This document shows positions 41,898-50,521 of a stretch of DNA of 64,000 nt, piece by piece. The DNA lies in NCBI RefSeq assembly GCF_003355455.1, contig NZ_CP031357.1:908501-972500 (forward strand), given 5' to 3'. The number at the start of each line of letters is the position of its first letter. Position 1 is the stretch's first letter. The notes beneath the pieces are model-generated. The model searched no databases. It was not told where the DNA came from and saw only the letters and a program-made list of their open reading frames with translations. The DNA comes from Erythrobacter aureus. Lineage in GTDB: Bacteria; Pseudomonadota; Alphaproteobacteria; Sphingomonadales; Sphingomonadaceae. A program made the translations under genes and the position numbers.

Positions 41898-42814
41898 GCC
41901 CGACAATCGACCAAATGCGCGAGGCCCAGCGCGCGCTCGAAACGCCGCTGTTTTCCGGCCTGTCCGGCGATATCGAGGTGAGCTTCGAATTCTTCCCGCC
42001 CAAGAACGAGCGGATGAACGAGACGCTGTGGCACAGCGTCGAAACCCTGGCGCCTCTGGGGCCACGTTTCGCGAGCGTCACTTATGGCGCGGGTGGGTCC
42101 ACGCGCGAGCGCACGCACCAGCAGGTCGTGCGGATCCAGAAGGAAGCCCACATCCCCGCCGCAGCGCATCTGACGTGCGTCGAGGCCACGCGCGAACAAG
42201 TCGACGAGGTCGCCCGCCACTATTGGGACGAAGGTATTCGTCACATCGTGGCCCTGCGGGGCGATCCGCCCGATGGCGCGAACAAGTACACGCCGCATCC
42301 AGGCGGTTATGCCAATGCCGTCGAACTCATCGCTGGCCTCAAGAAGGTCGCCGACTTCGAAATCTCGGTAGCCGCCTATCCCGAAGTCCACCCGGATTCC
42401 CCCGATGCGCAGGCCGATATCGATAATCTCAAGGCCAAGTTCGATGCCGGTGCCACGCGCGCGATCACCCAGTTTTTCTTCGATCCGCAGTGCTTCTTCG
42501 AATTTCGCGACAAGGCTGCGGCAGCGGGGATCGCGGGCGAGATCGTGCCCGGCATCATGCCGGTGCTCAGCTTCGCCGCTGTTCAGCGCATGTCGGGCCT
42601 GTGCGGCACGGCCATTCCGCACTGGATGGAAGGGCTGTTCGACGGCCTCGACGACCGGCCCGAAGCGCGCAAGCTGGTCAGCGCGACCATCGCCGCGGAA
42701 TTGTGCCGCCGCCTCTATGCGGGCGGGGTGCGCCAATTCCATTTCTACACTCTCAACCGCGCCGAGCTGAGCTATGCGATCTGCCATATGCTCGGCCTGC
42801 GCCCGAAGGTCTGA
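41894..42814 (+). CDS. metF: Methylenetetrahydrofolate reductase
   Basis: MetF (306 residues) reduces 5,10-methylene-THF to 5-methyl-THF with FAD, supplying the methyl group for methionine. Family blocks are SFEFFPPKNERM (with the catalytic Glu), FASVTYGAGGSTRERT, AAHLTCVEATREQ, HIVALRGDPP, RAITQFFFDPQCFFEF and GIMPVLSF. The start is GTG 41894, overlapping the regulator stop as GTGA, with AGGAAAG upstream; the earlier ATG at 41852 would lie within the regulator gene. Only two bases separate its stop from the next gene. Confidence 0.95.
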   Translation: MSPTIDQMREAQRALETPLFSGLSGDIEVSFEFFPPKNERMNETLWHSVETLAPLGPRFASVTYGAGGSTRERTHQQVVRIQKEAHIPAAAHLTCVEATREQVDEVARHYWDEGIRHIVALRGDPPDGANKYTPHPGGYANAVELIAGLKKVADFEISVAAYPEVHPDSPDAQADIDNLKAKFDAGATRAITQFFFDPQCFFEFRDKAAAAGIAGEIVPGIMPVLSFAAVQRMSGLCGTAIPHWMEGLFDGLDDRPEARKLVSATIAAELCRRLYAGGVRQFHFYTLNRAELSYAICHMLGLRPKV

Positions 42815-42816
42815 CA

Positions 42817-43857
42817 ATGTCCAAGCGCGAAGACTTCGTATCCGCTGCGAAGCGGGGCATCCTCATCAAGGACGGGCCTTACGGAACCGAGATCCAACGC
42901 GCGAAACTTTCGCCCGAGGATTATTCCGCCGGCATCTTGCTGGAGCAGGACCAGAAGGGCAATAACGACCTCGTCAATCTTACGCAGCCGCAGGTCATCC
43001 GCAAAATCTGCGATAGCTATATCGATGCCGGGGCGCATATTCTGGCAACCAACACCTTCAACGCCAACCGGATCAGCCAGGCGGATTACGGCGCCGAGGC
43101 GCTGGTCCATGAAATCAACGTCGCGGCTGCGCGCATCATTCGCGATGCGGTCGACGCGCGCACCGACGGTGTGCCGCGCTTCGTCGCCGGGGCGGTGGGG
43201 CCGACCAACAAGACGCTGTCGCTTTCGCCCGATGTCGAGGATCCGGGTTTTCGCGAGGTGAGTTTCGACGAGATCGTGGAGGTTTATGTCGAACAGTGCC
43301 GCGCGCTGGTTGAGGGCGGGGCCGATTTCATCCTGATCGAAACGGTGTTCGATACGCTTAATTGCAAGGCCGCGATCATGGCGATCAGGCAGCTCGAGCG
43401 CGAGCTCGGCCGCGAGATTCCACTAATGATTTCGTTGACGCTCACCGATCTTTCGGGGCGTAATCTGTCGGGTCATACGGTCGAGGCGTTCTGGTACACG
43501 GTGCGGCATGCGAAACCGCTGACGATCGGGCTCAATTGCAGTTTCGGCGCGGAACAGCTTCGGCCGCATGTGCAGCTTCTGTCCGACATCGCGGATACCT
43601 GGCTGATGGCCTATCCCAATGCGGGATTGCCGAACGATCTCGGCGAATATGACGAGGTGCCGGAAACCACTGCCGCGCTGACGAAAGTCTGGGCGCAGAA
43701 TGGCCGTGTGAATGTTCTGGGCGGATGCTGCGGCTCGACACCCGCCCATATCGCGGCCATGGCCGCGGCCGTCGAAGGTCTCTCTCCGCGCGCGGTGCCG
43801 AAGGTCGCTCCCGACATGCATCTTGCCGGCCTCGAACCTTTTACGCTTGCCGCATGA
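42817..43857 (+). CDS. metH: Methionine synthase, homocysteine-binding part (split MetH, N-terminal half)
   Basis: The 346-residue protein is the homocysteine S-methyltransferase domain of cobalamin-dependent methionine synthase. It carries the start block KRGILIKDGPYGTEIQ, the substrate strand ILATNTFNANR, and the zinc cysteines in GLNCSFG and GGCCGST. In most bacteria this is the N-terminal quarter of one MetH chain; here it is a separate polypeptide. Its product should work with the pterin/B12 protein encoded at 44386-47010. The stop overlaps the acetyltransferase start as ATGA. Confidence 0.93.
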   Translation: MSKREDFVSAAKRGILIKDGPYGTEIQRAKLSPEDYSAGILLEQDQKGNNDLVNLTQPQVIRKICDSYIDAGAHILATNTFNANRISQADYGAEALVHEINVAAARIIRDAVDARTDGVPRFVAGAVGPTNKTLSLSPDVEDPGFREVSFDEIVEVYVEQCRALVEGGADFILIETVFDTLNCKAAIMAIRQLERELGREIPLMISLTLTDLSGRNLSGHTVEAFWYTVRHAKPLTIGLNCSFGAEQLRPHVQLLSDIADTWLMAYPNAGLPNDLGEYDEVPETTAALTKVWAQNGRVNVLGGCCGSTPAHIAAMAAAVEGLSPRAVPKVAPDMHLAGLEPFTLAA

Positions 43858-44381
43858 CGGCGCACGATCCGACGAGGGCGGTGGTCCGCGAAGCCTGTGC
43901 CGACGACGCCGGCAGGTTGTCGCTGGTCGCCGATGCGACCTTTCTCGAGACCTTCGCAGGAATGATCTGCGGCGATGCGCTGGTGGCGCATTGCGAGCGG
44001 GCACATGATCCCGGTTTTCTGCGCGACCTTCTGGCCGCGGGCGCGCGGGCATGGCTGGCGGAAATCGACCGCGCGCCGATCGGTTACGCCCTGCTTACCG
44101 AGCCCGAACTCGAAGCCGCGCGCGACGGCGATATCGAACTCAAGAAGATCTACCTCCTGTCCCGCTTCCATGGCAGCGGGATCGCCCGTCGGCTGTTCGA
44201 TGCGGCGCTGGCCGGGGCGGCGGGCCGAAAACGTCTGCTGCTCGGGGTGAAGAACGACAATCATCGCGCGATCGCCTTCTACACCAAACAGGGTTTCCGG
44301 CAGATCGCCACGCGCCGTTTCGATGTCGGCGGAATCCTTTATGACGATGTCGTGCTGGCGCGCGCCATCGAGCGGACCTGA
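43854..44381 (+). CDS. GNAT-family N-acetyltransferase
   Basis: The 175-residue protein has the GNAT acetyl-CoA-binding elements IELKKIYLLSRFHGSGIARR (motif A, with the Q/RxxGxG/A-like loop) and NHRAIAFYTKQGFRQ (motif B). The substrate is unknown; small acids, amines or protein N-termini are all possible. It lies inside the split metH pair and is translationally coupled by ATGA to the upstream half, with only four bases to the downstream half. This implies constant co-expression with methionine synthase. Confidence 0.9.
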   Translation: MTAHDPTRAVVREACADDAGRLSLVADATFLETFAGMICGDALVAHCERAHDPGFLRDLLAAGARAWLAEIDRAPIGYALLTEPELEAARDGDIELKKIYLLSRFHGSGIARRLFDAALAGAAGRKRLLLGVKNDNHRAIAFYTKQGFRQIATRRFDVGGILYDDVVLARAIERT

Positions 44382-44385
44382 CACC

Positions 44386-47010
44386 ATGAACGATCTCTCC
44401 ACTGCCCGTTTCGTCAATATCGGGGAACGCACCAATGTCACCGGCTCCGCCCGGTTCAAGAAGCTCATCATGGCGGACGATTACGAAACCGCCGTCGAAG
44501 TCGCGCGCGATCAGGTCGAAAACGGCGCGCAGATAATCGACGTCAATATGGACGAAGGCCTGCTCGACGCCGAAAAGGCGATGACGACCTTCCTCAAGCT
44601 GATCGCCGCCGAACCCGATATCGCGCGGGTTCCGGTGATGATCGACAGTTCCAAATGGGACGTGATCGAAGCCGGGCTGAAATGCGTGTCCGGCAAACCC
44701 ATCGTCAATTCGATCAGCATGAAGGAAGGCGAAGAGGAATTCCTCGCCCATGCGCGGAAGTGCATGGATTTTGGCGCGGCGGCCGTGGTCATGGCTTTCG
44801 ACGAGACGGGGCAGGCCGACACCAAGGCGCGCAAGGTGGAAATCTGCGCCCGCGCCTACGAGCTTCTGACAGGTATCGGCTTCCCGCCCGAAGACATCAT
44901 CTTCGATCCCAATATCTTCGCCGTTGCAACGGGTATCGAAGAGCACGACCGCTACGGGCTCGACTTCATCGAGGCGGTGGCCGAGATCAAGGCGCGCTGC
45001 CCGCATGCCAAGACGTCGGGCGGCCTGTCCAACCTCTCCTTCAGCTTTCGCGGCAACGAGACGGTGCGCCGCGCGATGCATTCGGTGTTTCTCTATCACG
45101 CGATCCCCGCCGGGCTCGACATGGCCATCGTCAATGCGGGCCAGCTCGACGTTTACGACCAGATCGACCCGACCCTGCGCGAGGCGTGCGAGGATGTGAT
45201 CCTGATGCGCCGCGCGGATGCGACCGAGCGGCTGATCGAGCTTGCCGAGAGCTACAAGGGCAAGAGCGCTGCGGACGAAAAGGCGGCCGAGGAGTGGCGC
45301 GGCTGGGACGTCAAGCGCCGCCTCGAACATGCGCTGGTAAAGGGTATCGATGCCCATGTCGTCGCCGATACGGAAGAGGCGCGCGAACTGGTTGCGGCAT
45401 CGGGAGGGCGCCCGATCGAGGTCATAGAAGGCCCGCTGATGGACGGGATGAATGTGGTCGGCGACCTGTTCGGTTCGGGCAAGATGTTCCTGCCGCAGGT
45501 GGTGAAATCGGCCCGCGTCATGAAAAAGGCCGTGGCCCACCTCATCCCTTTCATCGAAGCCGAGAAGGAAGCTTCGGGCCTGGCCGATCAGTCCAAGGGC
45601 AAGATCGTCATGGCCACGGTCAAGGGCGACGTTCACGACATCGGGAAGAACATCGTCGGCGTGGTTTTGCAGTGCAACGGTTACGAGGTAATCGACCTCG
45701 GCGTGATGGCGCCCTGGCAGAACATCCTTGCCGCCGCGAACGAGAACGGGGCCGACATGATCGGGCTTTCCGGCCTCATCACGCCCTCGCTCGACGAGAT
45801 GGTGACGGTCGCCGAAGAAATGCAGCGCGCCGAAATGACCATGCCTTTGCTGATCGGTGGGGCGACCACCAGCAAGGTCCACACAGCGCTACGCATCGAA
45901 CCGGCTTACGACGGGCCGGTGATCCACGTGCTCGACGCGAGCCGAGCGGTAGGGGTTGCCAGTCGCCTCCTTTCCGACACGCAGCGCGACGAATTCGTCG
46001 AAACGACCGCAGCGGAGTACATGAAGGTGCGCGCCGCGCGCGAAGGCAAGGGGCAGAGCGTGCTCCTGAGCCTTGATGAAGCGCGGGCAAATTTCTTCGA
46101 TGCCTATCTCAGCGACAAGGCTGCGCCCCCGCTCGAGCCCGGTGTCCATGCCTTCGATGACTGGGACCTCGCCGAGCTGCGCGACTATATCGACTGGACG
46201 CCGTTCTTCCGCGCATGGGAACTGCACGGCAATTATCCCGCGATCCTGACCGACGATGTCGTCGGCGAGACGGCGCGGCAATTGTTCGACGATGCCAACG
46301 CGATGCTCGACCGGATCGTCGCCGAGAAATGGCTGGTGGCCAAGGGTGTGGCAGGATTCTGGCCCTGCGCGCGCGACGGAGACGATGTGACCATTCACCG
46401 CGTCAATCGCGAAGAGCACGTCGTCCTCCCCTTCCTGCGTCAGCAGGTGAAGAAATCGCGCGACCGGGCGAATATGTGCCTGGCCGATTTCATCGATCCG
46501 GCGGGCGACTGGATCGGTGGTTTCGCGGTCGGCATCCACGGTCTCGAGCCATATTCGGCGCGGTTCAAGGACGACAAGGACGATTATTCGGACATCCTCC
46601 TGAAGGCGCTGGCCGATCGCTTCGCCGAAGCCTTCGCCGAGCGGCTGCACCAGCATGTCCGCACCGATCTGTGGGGCTATGCTCCGCAGGAACAGCTTAC
46701 CAACGAGGCGCTGATCAAGGAGCAGTATCGCGGCATTCGCCCGGCGCCGGGCTATCCGGCCTGCCCCGATCACAGCCTCAAACCGATCCTGTTCGACCTG
46801 CTCGATGCCGAAGCGAACACCGGCATCAGGCTGACCGAAAATTTCGCCATGTATCCCACGGCGGCGGTCAGCGGGTTCTATTTCGGCCATCCCGAAGCGG
46901 AGTATTTCGGGGTGGCGCGGATCGGGCGCGACCAGTTGGAAGACTATGCGCGGCGACGCGGCGTGGACATGGCGACGGCGGAAAGATGGCTCAGGCCCAA
47001 TCTCGATTGA
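44386..47010 (+). CDS. metH: Methionine synthase, methyl-THF / cobalamin / reactivation part (split MetH, C-terminal half)
   Basis: The 874-residue protein carries the remaining three modules of MetH. The pterin-binding barrel occupies about 1-290 (FVNIGERTNVTGSARFKKL, QIIDVNMDEGLLD). The B12 cap and Rossmann module spans about 300-550, with the cobalt-ligand H417 in KGDVHDIGKNIVG and GLSGLITPSLDEM. The SAM-binding reactivation domain covers about 560-874, with RPAPGYPACPDHS and AVSGFYFGHPEAEYF. It transfers the methyl group of 5-methyl-THF to homocysteine held by the separate N-terminal subunit (EC 2.1.1.13). Confidence 0.95.
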   Translation: MNDLSTARFVNIGERTNVTGSARFKKLIMADDYETAVEVARDQVENGAQIIDVNMDEGLLDAEKAMTTFLKLIAAEPDIARVPVMIDSSKWDVIEAGLKCVSGKPIVNSISMKEGEEEFLAHARKCMDFGAAAVVMAFDETGQADTKARKVEICARAYELLTGIGFPPEDIIFDPNIFAVATGIEEHDRYGLDFIEAVAEIKARCPHAKTSGGLSNLSFSFRGNETVRRAMHSVFLYHAIPAGLDMAIVNAGQLDVYDQIDPTLREACEDVILMRRADATERLIELAESYKGKSAADEKAAEEWRGWDVKRRLEHALVKGIDAHVVADTEEARELVAASGGRPIEVIEGPLMDGMNVVGDLFGSGKMFLPQVVKSARVMKKAVAHLIPFIEAEKEASGLADQSKGKIVMATVKGDVHDIGKNIVGVVLQCNGYEVIDLGVMAPWQNILAAANENGADMIGLSGLITPSLDEMVTVAEEMQRAEMTMPLLIGGATTSKVHTALRIEPAYDGPVIHVLDASRAVGVASRLLSDTQRDEFVETTAAEYMKVRAAREGKGQSVLLSLDEARANFFDAYLSDKAAPPLEPGVHAFDDWDLAELRDYIDWTPFFRAWELHGNYPAILTDDVVGETARQLFDDANAMLDRIVAEKWLVAKGVAGFWPCARDGDDVTIHRVNREEHVVLPFLRQQVKKSRDRANMCLADFIDPAGDWIGGFAVGIHGLEPYSARFKDDKDDYSDILLKALADRFAEAFAERLHQHVRTDLWGYAPQEQLTNEALIKEQYRGIRPAPGYPACPDHSLKPILFDLLDAEANTGIRLTENFAMYPTAAVSGFYFGHPEAEYFGVARIGRDQLEDYARRRGVDMATAERWLRPNLD

Positions 47011-47261
47011 GGAGCGACACCCTTCGAGCGTATCACGTCCGGGCCGAGGTGCGGCTTGCCCCGCGCCATCAGAGGGCGTTTTCCCGAGCGAACCGATGAC
47101 GCCGTAGCCAGGGTTCGGCGAACCGAGACGGCAATGGTTCGTATGATCGGGCTGTCATTTGTCGGGGGCGAACCGGGTTCGACCTCAACTCGCGATTGAC
47201 CGCGCGCGTACAATCGCGCAGGGCATACCGCGTCGGCTGTAGGAGCGATTCTGCGGCAGGC

Positions 47262-47447
47262 ACGCACGGGAGAGATCGGGTGGCAGCGGCCATCCGGCGC
47301 CGAAGGAGCAACCGCCCCGGAAACTCTCAGGCTACACGGACCGTGCGGGCCATCGACACTCTGGAAAGCGCCCGGCGTTCACCGGGCCACCGAAGGGGTA
47401 AGCGTGCTCATCTGCGCGTCAGTCTCTCAGGTTTCCCGACAGAGGGG
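47262..47447 (+). promoter_or_regulatory. Tandem glycine riboswitch controlling the gcv operon
   Basis: Two consecutive aptamers can be read. The first runs from GGGAGAGATC (47268-47277) through CCGAAGGAGCAACCGCC to AAACTCTCAGG (47321-47331). The second runs from ACTCTGGAAAGCGCC (47358-47372) through CACCGAAGGGGTAAGC to CTCTCAGG and AGAGGGGG (about 47424-47448). These are the conserved glycine-aptamer blocks, and the location in front of gcvT is the classical one. Glycine binding normally turns expression on. Confidence 0.93.
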
Positions 47448-47491
47448 GCATGGGTTTTATGTGCGCGCACCGGCAAGGGGCGCACCCATGC
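47448..47491 (+). promoter_or_regulatory. Hairpin between the glycine riboswitch and gcvT, candidate expression platform
   Basis: GCATGGGT (47448-47455) pairs perfectly with ACCCATGC (47484-47491), and GTGCGC with GCGCAC inside. It ends about 17 bases before the TTG start of gcvT and has no T-tract, so control of translation initiation is more likely than termination (inference). Confidence 0.55.
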
Positions 47492-47507
47492 TTGCGAGGG
47501 ACGGGAC

Positions 47508-48683
47508 TTGAGCGACGATACCGAAGACCAGATTGCCGAAATCGAAACGCTGCCGCTGGATGCCTGGCATCGCCGCAAGGGCGCGCGCATGGTGCCCTTC
47601 GCGGGTTATCACATGCCGATCCAGTTCGAAGGCATTGTGGCCGAACACAATTGGACCCGGCAGCAGGCGGGCCTGTTCGACGTCAGCCATATGGGTCAGT
47701 TGCTGGTCAGCGGGGAAAGGGCCGCCGAGGAGCTTGAAAAGCTGCTGCCCGGCGCGATCGCTTCGCTGAAGCCCGGCAAGGTGCGCTACTCTCTGCTGGT
47801 CGATCAAGATGGCGGCATCCTCGATGATCTGATGGTGACCAACGCCACACCCTGGATCGACGGCGACGAGGAGGAAGGCACCGAAGGGCATTGGGGCGAA
47901 CCGGCCTATTACCTCGTGGTCAACGGCGCGACCAAATGGGACGATATCGCCCATTTGCGCGAACATCTCGATGACGATGTGACGCTCACCCACATGGACG
48001 ACCATGCGCTAATCGCGTTGCAGGGGCCGAATGCGGCGACCGCGCTCAACCGGGTGATGCGCAATGTCATCGACGACATGGTCTTCATGGAAAGCGTGGT
48101 TCACGATTTCGGCGAATGGCCGCTGCGCATCACGCGTTCCGGTTATACTGGCGAGGACGGTTTCGAAATTTCGGTCCCCGCCGAATTCGCCGAAAGCCTT
48201 GCCGACCGTCTCTGCGCCGAAATCGAAGTGCGCCCGATCGGCCTGGGCGCGCGCGACAGCCTGCGTCTCGAAGCGGGCCTCCCGCTCTATGGCCATGACA
48301 TCACCACCGAAACCGATCCTGTATCCGCCGATCTTGGCTTCGCGCTGACCAAGCGCCGCCGCGAGGAAGGCGGCTGGATGGGCCACGACAAGGTGATGCA
48401 GGTGTTCGAGAGCGGCCCGGCGCGGAAACGCGTCGGTCTCGCCATCGAAGGCCGTATGCCCGCGCGCGAAGGGGCCTCGATCTATTCCGGCGATACGCAG
48501 GTGGGCCGTGTCACCAGCGGCGGCTTCTCGCCCACGCTCGAGCGGCCCATCGCCATGGGCTATGTCGACACCCGGTTCGCCGAAGAGGGAACCGAACTCG
48601 AAGTCGAGGTTCGTAACAAGAGATTACCGACGAAGGTGGCCAAGCTTCCTTTCGTCCCCCACCGCTATCACAGAGGAAAGTGA
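47508..48683 (+). CDS. gcvT: Glycine cleavage system T protein (aminomethyltransferase)
   Basis: GcvT (391 residues) takes the aminomethyl group from the lipoylated H protein to tetrahydrofolate, releasing ammonia (EC 2.1.2.10). Family segments are KGARMVPFAGYHMPIQF, GLFDVSHMGQLLVSG, RYSLLVDQDGGILDDLMV, RSGYTGEDGFEI, GLGARDSLRLEAGLPLYG and GRVTSGGFSPTL. The start is taken as TTG 47508, with GAGGGACGGG directly upstream; there is no ATG in frame at a suitable place. The gcvH gene follows after three bases. Glycine induces the operon through the upstream riboswitch. Confidence 0.95.
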   Translation: MSDDTEDQIAEIETLPLDAWHRRKGARMVPFAGYHMPIQFEGIVAEHNWTRQQAGLFDVSHMGQLLVSGERAAEELEKLLPGAIASLKPGKVRYSLLVDQDGGILDDLMVTNATPWIDGDEEEGTEGHWGEPAYYLVVNGATKWDDIAHLREHLDDDVTLTHMDDHALIALQGPNAATALNRVMRNVIDDMVFMESVVHDFGEWPLRITRSGYTGEDGFEISVPAEFAESLADRLCAEIEVRPIGLGARDSLRLEAGLPLYGHDITTETDPVSADLGFALTKRRREEGGWMGHDKVMQVFESGPARKRVGLAIEGRMPAREGASIYSGDTQVGRVTSGGFSPTLERPIAMGYVDTRFAEEGTELEVEVRNKRLPTKVAKLPFVPHRYHRGK

Positions 48684-48686
48684 GAG

Positions 48687-49058
48687 ATGGCCCGATACTT
48701 CACCGACGAGCATGAGTGGATCGATGTCGAGGGCGACACGGCCACCGTTGGCATTACCGATTATGCGCAGGGACAGCTGGGCGATATCGTCTTCGTCGAA
48801 CTGCCGGGTTCGGGCACCACGCTTAGCAAGGGTGGCGACGCGGCGGTTGTCGAAAGCGTCAAGGCGGCAAGCGACGTCTACGCCCCGATCGACGGCGAAG
48901 TGACGGAAGCCAACGAGGCGCTGGAAGACGATCCGGCATTGGTCAACACCGCGCCCGAAAGCGATGGCTGGTTTTTCCGCATGACCATTGGCGACAAGTC
49001 GCAGCTCGAAGGGCTGATGGACGAGGCCGCCTATAAAAGCTTCTGCGACGGGCTCTAA
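48687..49058 (+). CDS. gcvH: Glycine cleavage system H protein (lipoyl carrier)
   Basis: This 123-residue protein carries the aminomethyl intermediate on a lipoyl arm between the P, T and L proteins. The lipoylation site is K59 in VVESVKAASDVYAP. It begins YFTDEHEWI as usual, and the ending DEAAYKSFCDGL is typical. GAGGAAAGTGAGAG lies upstream of the ATG. Confidence 0.96.
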   Translation: MARYFTDEHEWIDVEGDTATVGITDYAQGQLGDIVFVELPGSGTTLSKGGDAAVVESVKAASDVYAPIDGEVTEANEALEDDPALVNTAPESDGWFFRMTIGDKSQLEGLMDEAAYKSFCDGL

Positions 49059-49062
49059 CATT

Positions 49063-49143
49063 CGTCATCCCAGCGAAAGCTGGGATCGCTGTCCGCCTGG
49101 TCGGACTTCGCTGCACCAGATCCCAGCTTTCGCTGGGATGACG
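49063..49143. repeat. Long perfect inverted repeat (REP-like type A) between gcvH and gcvPA
   Basis: Two perfect 25-bp arms, 49063-49087 and 49119-49143, contain CATCCCAGCGAAAGCTGGGAT, which is itself near-palindromic. They enclose 31 bases with an inner hairpin GTCCG/CGGAC. It ends ten bases before the gcvPA start codon, inside the operon. The form matches dispersed intergenic palindromes of sphingomonads (by recollection); the host copy number cannot be judged here. Confidence 0.88.
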
Positions 49144-49153
49144 GGATTTTAAA

Positions 49154-50521
49154 ATGCGCTACCTACCCCTGACCGATACCGACCGTTCGGATATGCTCGA
49201 GAAAGTCGGTGCGCCCGACATCGATGCGCTGTTTTCGGACGTGCCCGAGGAAGCGCGGCTTTCCGGCCCGATCGAGGGCCTGCCGATGCATGCCAGCGAA
49301 ATGGCTGTCGAAAAGCACATGCGGCGGCTGTCGAAGAAAAACCTCGCGGCTTCCGATGCGGCGTTCTTCCTGGGGGCAGGGGCTTACAAGCATCACATCC
49401 CGGCCAGCGTCGATCACATCATCCAGCGCGGCGAGTTCCTGACCGCCTACACGCCCTACCAACCGGAAATCGCGCAGGGCACGCTGCAGATGCTGTTCGA
49501 GTTTCAGACGCAGGTGGCGCGGCTTTATGGCTGTGCGGTGGCCAATGCTTCGATGTATGACGGCTCGACCGCCTGCTGGGAAGCGGTGGCCATGGCCGGA
49601 CGCGTGGCGCGCGGCAGGAAACGCAAAGTCGTGCTCTCCGGCGCGCTTCATCCGCACTATGCCGAAGTGGTGCGCACCATGGCCAAGTTCACCGAGGACG
49701 AGATCGCCGATGCCCCGCCGAGCCTGGCACCCGCGCCGGACGATGACGGGCTGATCGCCCGGATCGACGAGAACACGAGCTGCGTCGTGGTGCAGTATCC
49801 CGATATTCTTGGCCGCTTGCCGGACCTCGCGCGTATTGCCGAGGCCGCGCATGAAAAGGGCGCGCTGCTGATTGCGGTCAATACCGAACCCGTGGCGCTG
49901 GGCGCGATCAAGTCGCCGGGTGAACTCGGCGCGGATATCGTCGTCGGCGAAGGTCAGTCGATCGGCGTCGGCCTCCAGTTCGGCGGCCCCTATCTCGGCC
50001 TCTTCGCGGTGCGCGACCCAAAACACGTTCGCATGATGCCCGGACGGCTGTGCGGCGAGACGGTGGACGCGGAAGGCAAGCGCGGTTTCGTGCTCACGCT
50101 TTCAACCCGCGAGCAGCACATTCGCCGCGAGAAGGCGACCAGCAATATCTGCACCAATTCGGGCCTCTGCGCGCTCGCCTTCAGTGTTCACATGACGCTG
50201 CTCGGTGAAAAGGGCCTGCGCCAGATGGCAATGGAAAACCATCGTCTCGCCTGCCTTGCCGCCGACAGACTGGCCAGGGTGCCCGGCGTGACGTTGCTCA
50301 ACGACAGCTTCTTCAACGAATTCACCATCAGGCTCGGCACGGATGCCCGCACGATCGTGCGCGCGCTGGCCGATAAGGGCGTGCTGGCGGGCGTCTCGCT
50401 CGGCCGGCTCTTCCCCGACAATCCCGAACTCGCGGACGGCCTGCTCGTCGCGGTGACCGAGACCACGAGCGAAGAGGATATCGAAACGCTCGCCTCCGCT
50501 CTCGAAGGAGAACTGGCATGA
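49154..50521 (+). CDS. gcvPA: Glycine dehydrogenase (decarboxylating) subunit 1
   Basis: This 455-residue protein is one half of the two-subunit P protein, which decarboxylates glycine and passes the aminomethyl group to the H protein (EC 1.4.4.2). Recognised are GAGAYKHHIPASVDHI, FLTAYTPYQPEIAQGTLQ, VANASMYDGSTACWEAV, GEGQSIGVGLQFGGPYLGLF and RREKATSNICTNSGLCAL. The PLP lysine is on the partner subunit. The stop overlaps gcvPB as ATGA. The upstream repeat leaves little room for a ribosome site. Confidence 0.95.
   Translation: MRYLPLTDTDRSDMLEKVGAPDIDALFSDVPEEARLSGPIEGLPMHASEMAVEKHMRRLSKKNLAASDAAFFLGAGAYKHHIPASVDHIIQRGEFLTAYTPYQPEIAQGTLQMLFEFQTQVARLYGCAVANASMYDGSTACWEAVAMAGRVARGRKRKVVLSGALHPHYAEVVRTMAKFTEDEIADAPPSLAPAPDDDGLIARIDENTSCVVVQYPDILGRLPDLARIAEAAHEKGALLIAVNTEPVALGAIKSPGELGADIVVGEGQSIGVGLQFGGPYLGLFAVRDPKHVRMMPGRLCGETVDAEGKRGFVLTLSTREQHIRREKATSNICTNSGLCALAFSVHMTLLGEKGLRQMAMENHRLACLAADRLARVPGVTLLNDSFFNEFTIRLGTDARTIVRALADKGVLAGVSLGRLFPDNPELADGLLVAVTETTSEEDIETLASALEGELA

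Larger units (their letters stand above)
47011..47507 (+). other. Leader region of the glycine cleavage operon
   Basis: The 497 bases between metH and gcvT hold the tandem glycine riboswitch at about 47262-47447 and a following hairpin at 47448-47491. Upstream, between 47080 and 47185, there are several GAACC/GGTTC words, including the palindromes GGTTCGGCGAACC (47112-47124) and GAACCGGGTTC (47170-47180). I could not define a convincing promoter. Confidence 0.6.

Noticed and set aside
47170..47180. GAACCGGGTTC as part of a tRNA gene
   Set aside because: The word recalls a T-arm, but no acceptor, anticodon or D-arm can be folded around it.
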